Shown here one piece after another: positions 61,912-64,000 of a stretch of DNA of 64,000 nt (its first letter is position 1; each line of letters opens with the position of its first letter). The translations under genes were made by a program, and so were the position numbers. Origin of the DNA: an uncultured Cryptobacterium sp. (GTDB lineage Bacteria > Actinomycetota > Coriobacteriia > Coriobacteriales > Eggerthellaceae). The stretch is taken from assembly GCA_958410215.1 (NCBI GenBank), contig CATYOF010000013.1, positions 1 through 64,000 of the forward strand, written 5' to 3'. The notes under the pieces are model-generated. The model was given only the letters and a program-made list of their open reading frames with translations. It was not told the origin of the DNA and searched no databases.

Positions 61912-63351
61912 ATGAGTTCAATTCTATTTTGCGATATCGATTTAATTAATGAGCAAGGCGTACATACTCCCCATGCATACGTGGGCGTGCAAAACGGGCT
62001 AATAGTATATGTGGGCACCGAAGACCCCCGTAAAGGGACAGTTACTCAAGAAATCAGTCAGACGCTTGAAAACATGCAAGAAAGCGGGCAGGCACCTTTA
62101 GGTGCGCAAGGAGGCAGCCTGCAATCCGAAGAGAGTGCGCAAACACCTCAGCAGGAAAGCATAGAAGGCGTTCACTATGATGAAGTGTACGACGGACGTG
62201 GCAAAGTCCTTATGCCGGGCTTATATAACGTTCATTCCCATGTTCCAATGACGCTGCTTCGTGGTTTAGGGGAAAACTTGCCGCTTGATCGCTGGCTTAA
62301 CGAAGCAATATTTCCTTTTGAAGCGTTAATGACTGACAAAGATTCCTATTATGCAACGCTTGCGGGTATAGCCGAAATGCTTCGCTTTGGCGTGGTTTCG
62401 TTTACGGATATGTATTATCACTCAGAAGCACGAGCAAAGGCTATTATCGAATCGGGCGCTAAGTGCAACCTGGGTCATAGCGTGCTCGATTTTGATCCAG
62501 ATATTTCCTATGACGAAATTCCTGAATCAGCCAAAAATCAAGAACTTATTGCACAGTTCAACGGTGCGGCAAATGGCCGACTTTTGGTAGATTTCAACCT
62601 TCATGCTGAATACACTTCCACCCAAAAAGTCGCTGAAGGCCTGGCCCAAGCGGCCAAAGAAGCAGGTGTTCGTATGCAGGTGCATGTGTGCGAAACTGCA
62701 GCCGAAGTGGAAGGCTGTAAGGAGCGGCATAACGGCATGACACCAGTTGAATATTTGGCTCAATGTGGCATTTTTGATGTGCCTACTACGGCAGCGCATT
62801 GCGTTTGGCTAACTGATAATGATCGCGCTATTCTGGCTGATAAGGGTGTATTCGTAGCAACCTGTCCTGCATCTAATGCAAAATTGGGCAGTGGTATTGC
62901 CCAGGTTAAATCCATGCTGGATGCGGGTATTACGGTTGCACTGGGTACCGATGGTGTGGCAAGTAACAATAACCACAACATGTTTAAGGATATGTATTTG
63001 TTGGCGTTGATGGAACGCGCTGAACAAAGGAGTCCTTTGGGGCTTTCTGCTGCCGATATAATTCGCATTGCAACCCGCAATGGGGCCTTATCTCAGGGAC
63101 GAAATGACTGTGGCGCAGTTGCGGTGGGTAACAAGGCAGACCTGGTGGTATTAAATGCCGATACTCCTTGGATGCGTCCAGCGGATGATTTGGTAGGAGC
63201 GCTTATATATTCTGCACAAGGAAGTGATGTGGTGCTCACCATGGTGGATGGGGAAGTGCTCTACAAAGATGGAGAATTCACGACCATTGATGTTGAGCAG
63301 GCCCTAGCCGAAGTTGGTGCTTCGCGTAAACGCATTTTAGACCAGCTGTAA
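61912..63351 (+). CDS. mtaD: Amidohydrolase, MtaD/SsnA type (5'-methylthioadenosine/S-adenosylhomocysteine deaminase-like)
   Basis: 479 residues from ATG 61912 (AAAGGAAC upstream; the frame is open to 61867). Metal-binding residues: NVHSHVPMTLLRG (His-x-His), NLHAEYT, TAAHCVWL and ALGTDGVASNN. These fit the MtaD group, which deaminates methylthioadenosine or S-adenosylhomocysteine to inosine derivatives; a role in other deaminations is possible. Between strands near residue 30 and the HxH motif lies an unusual polar insert of about 50 residues (Gln/Ser/Glu-rich). Confidence 0.88.
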   Translation: MSSILFCDIDLINEQGVHTPHAYVGVQNGLIVYVGTEDPRKGTVTQEISQTLENMQESGQAPLGAQGGSLQSEESAQTPQQESIEGVHYDEVYDGRGKVLMPGLYNVHSHVPMTLLRGLGENLPLDRWLNEAIFPFEALMTDKDSYYATLAGIAEMLRFGVVSFTDMYYHSEARAKAIIESGAKCNLGHSVLDFDPDISYDEIPESAKNQELIAQFNGAANGRLLVDFNLHAEYTSTQKVAEGLAQAAKEAGVRMQVHVCETAAEVEGCKERHNGMTPVEYLAQCGIFDVPTTAAHCVWLTDNDRAILADKGVFVATCPASNAKLGSGIAQVKSMLDAGITVALGTDGVASNNNHNMFKDMYLLALMERAEQRSPLGLSAADIIRIATRNGALSQGRNDCGAVAVGNKADLVVLNADTPWMRPADDLVGALIYSAQGSDVVLTMVDGEVLYKDGEFTTIDVEQALAEVGASRKRILDQL

Positions 63352-63404
63352 ACCGCCTAATCTTGTCGATAATTCAGGGATATTCTTGCCGCCCTTAAAA
63401 ATCG

Positions 63405-63434
63405 CCACGTTATAAATTACCACGTTATAAATTA
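63405..63434. repeat. Perfect 15-bp tandem repeat
   Basis: CCACGTTATAAATTA occurs twice without change at 63405-63419 and 63420-63434 in the spacer after mtaD. No function seen; it may include promoter-like TATAAA sequences. Confidence 0.9.
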
Positions 63435-63647
63435 GCTATTGGTTTGAGATCTTAAAGTACCAGCGCTAAGACGGTTGCCGCTCTCTAGAGAAAACAAGAA
63501 ATTATAGCCTGGTAGGTAGGTCCTGCGGTATCCTGTTCAGGTATGCAAAAATACAACAGATCGTATAGGGAAATTGCTGCAATGGTTTAACTGATTCTAT
63601 TGCAAGCCATACGACACTTAGAACAATAGGTAGAAGGAATCACTTAC

Positions 63648-64000
63648 ATGAAAACCTATATATCCGATGATCGTCCGCAGCCAGAAAGCCAAATTGGTGC
63701 GGCGTTAGAATCCCTTGCTCATACTATTCACGAACGTCGTAATGCGGGCGAAAAAAGCTATACATATCGCTTGCTTACGGGCGATTTGGACAAGTTGCTT
63801 AAAAAGCTGGTAGAAGAAGCGCACGAAACAACCCTTGCTGCAAAGGATATTGCAGCGTTGGATGCGGTTGCAGCTGAAAATTCTGCGGCAGTTTCCGATC
63901 AGGCTCGCAGTGCCGAAGTGGATCATTTGCGCTATGAAGCAGGGGATGTGGTATATCATCTTATGGTTTTATTGGAACGATGCGGTGTTTCGCTTGATGA
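63648..64000 (+). CDS. hisE: Phosphoribosyl-ATP pyrophosphatase, partial at the window end
   Basis: 118 residues are visible from ATG 63648 (AGAAGGA upstream) and the frame is open to the end of the window. Motifs: RLLTGDLDKLLKKLVEEAHET and DHLRYEAGDVVYHLMVLLERCGVSL, the EExxE-type MazG-like fold of HisE. It hydrolyses phosphoribosyl-ATP in histidine synthesis. It should end just beyond the window; hisG or hisI may follow. Confidence 0.9.
   Translation, partial: MKTYISDDRPQPESQIGAALESLAHTIHERRNAGEKSYTYRLLTGDLDKLLKKLVEEAHETTLAAKDIAALDAVAAENSAAVSDQARSAEVDHLRYEAGDVVYHLMVLLERCGVSLD

Noticed and set aside
63543..63590. 15-codon peptide upstream of hisE as a histidine leader
   Set aside because: It contains no histidine codons and no terminator/antiterminator structure was seen, so attenuation is not supported.
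1..64000. tRNA, rRNA or CRISPR repeats
   Set aside because: I found no cloverleaf-like sequences, no rRNA-like conserved blocks and no regularly spaced direct repeats with unique spacers; the repeats present are immediately adjacent tandem copies.

Overview
The window looks like a chromosomal segment of a low-to-mid GC Gram-positive anaerobe, most likely an actinobacterium of the class Coriobacteriia. This placement is inferred from gene content: a Tad pilus locus without an outer-membrane secretin, a SecD-SecF fusion, a QueH-QueA fusion, a DtxR-type regulator near feoAAB, and a clustered-lipid-linked polysaccharide locus with a Gram-positive kinase/phosphatase pair. No rRNA, tRNA or CRISPR array was seen.

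Layout. (1) 0.3-11.1 kb: a Tad/Flp pilus operon (CpaB-like, TadZ, TadA, TadB, TadC, a Flp prepilin and four further prepilin-like or TadE/G-like proteins), then a DUF192 protein and a zinc-ribbon protein. (2) 11.1-29.5 kb: housekeeping genes: thrC (reverse strand), a DtxR-type regulator, ruvC-ruvA-ruvB, feoA-feoA-feoB with a FeoB-associated Cys-rich peptide, a ferredoxin-like aldo/keto reductase, the queuosine genes queH-queA (fused, reverse strand) and tgt, secDF and a DUF1292 protein. (3) 29.9-51.1 kb: a surface-polysaccharide locus: LytR-CpsA-Psr attachment enzyme, Wzz-like protein, BY-kinase, PHP phosphatase, then a highly structured leader and a NusG paralogue (LoaP-like), followed by a long run of tightly spaced genes for initiating transferase, sugar modification, glycosyltransferases, acetyltransferase, polymerase, flippase, an unusual HAD/ATP-grasp/permease trio, a UDP-glucuronate epimerase and UDP-glucose dehydrogenase. 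(4) 51.2-53.4 kb: two tiny membrane-protein ORFs, a HEPN/MNT toxin-antitoxin pair and a TauE/SafE permease. (5) 53.6-64 kb: rpoB-rpoC with promoter and terminators, an amidohydrolase (MtaD/SsnA type) and the start of hisE.

How it fits together. The polysaccharide genes appear to be one regulatory unit: a leader with four successive hairpins precedes the NusG paralogue, which would let RNA polymerase read through the long operon. Immediately before that gene's start lies a T9-G10 homopolymer that forms the ribosome-binding site and also lies in-frame inside a possible longer version of the protein, so slippage could switch expression of the whole polysaccharide. This is the most interesting candidate system in the window. 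A second, independent theme is a large number of degenerate tandem duplications of 14-38 bp (and one of 207 bp) at gene ends, in spacers and in loops of conserved proteins; several begin as the 3' end of a gene and continue past its stop codon.
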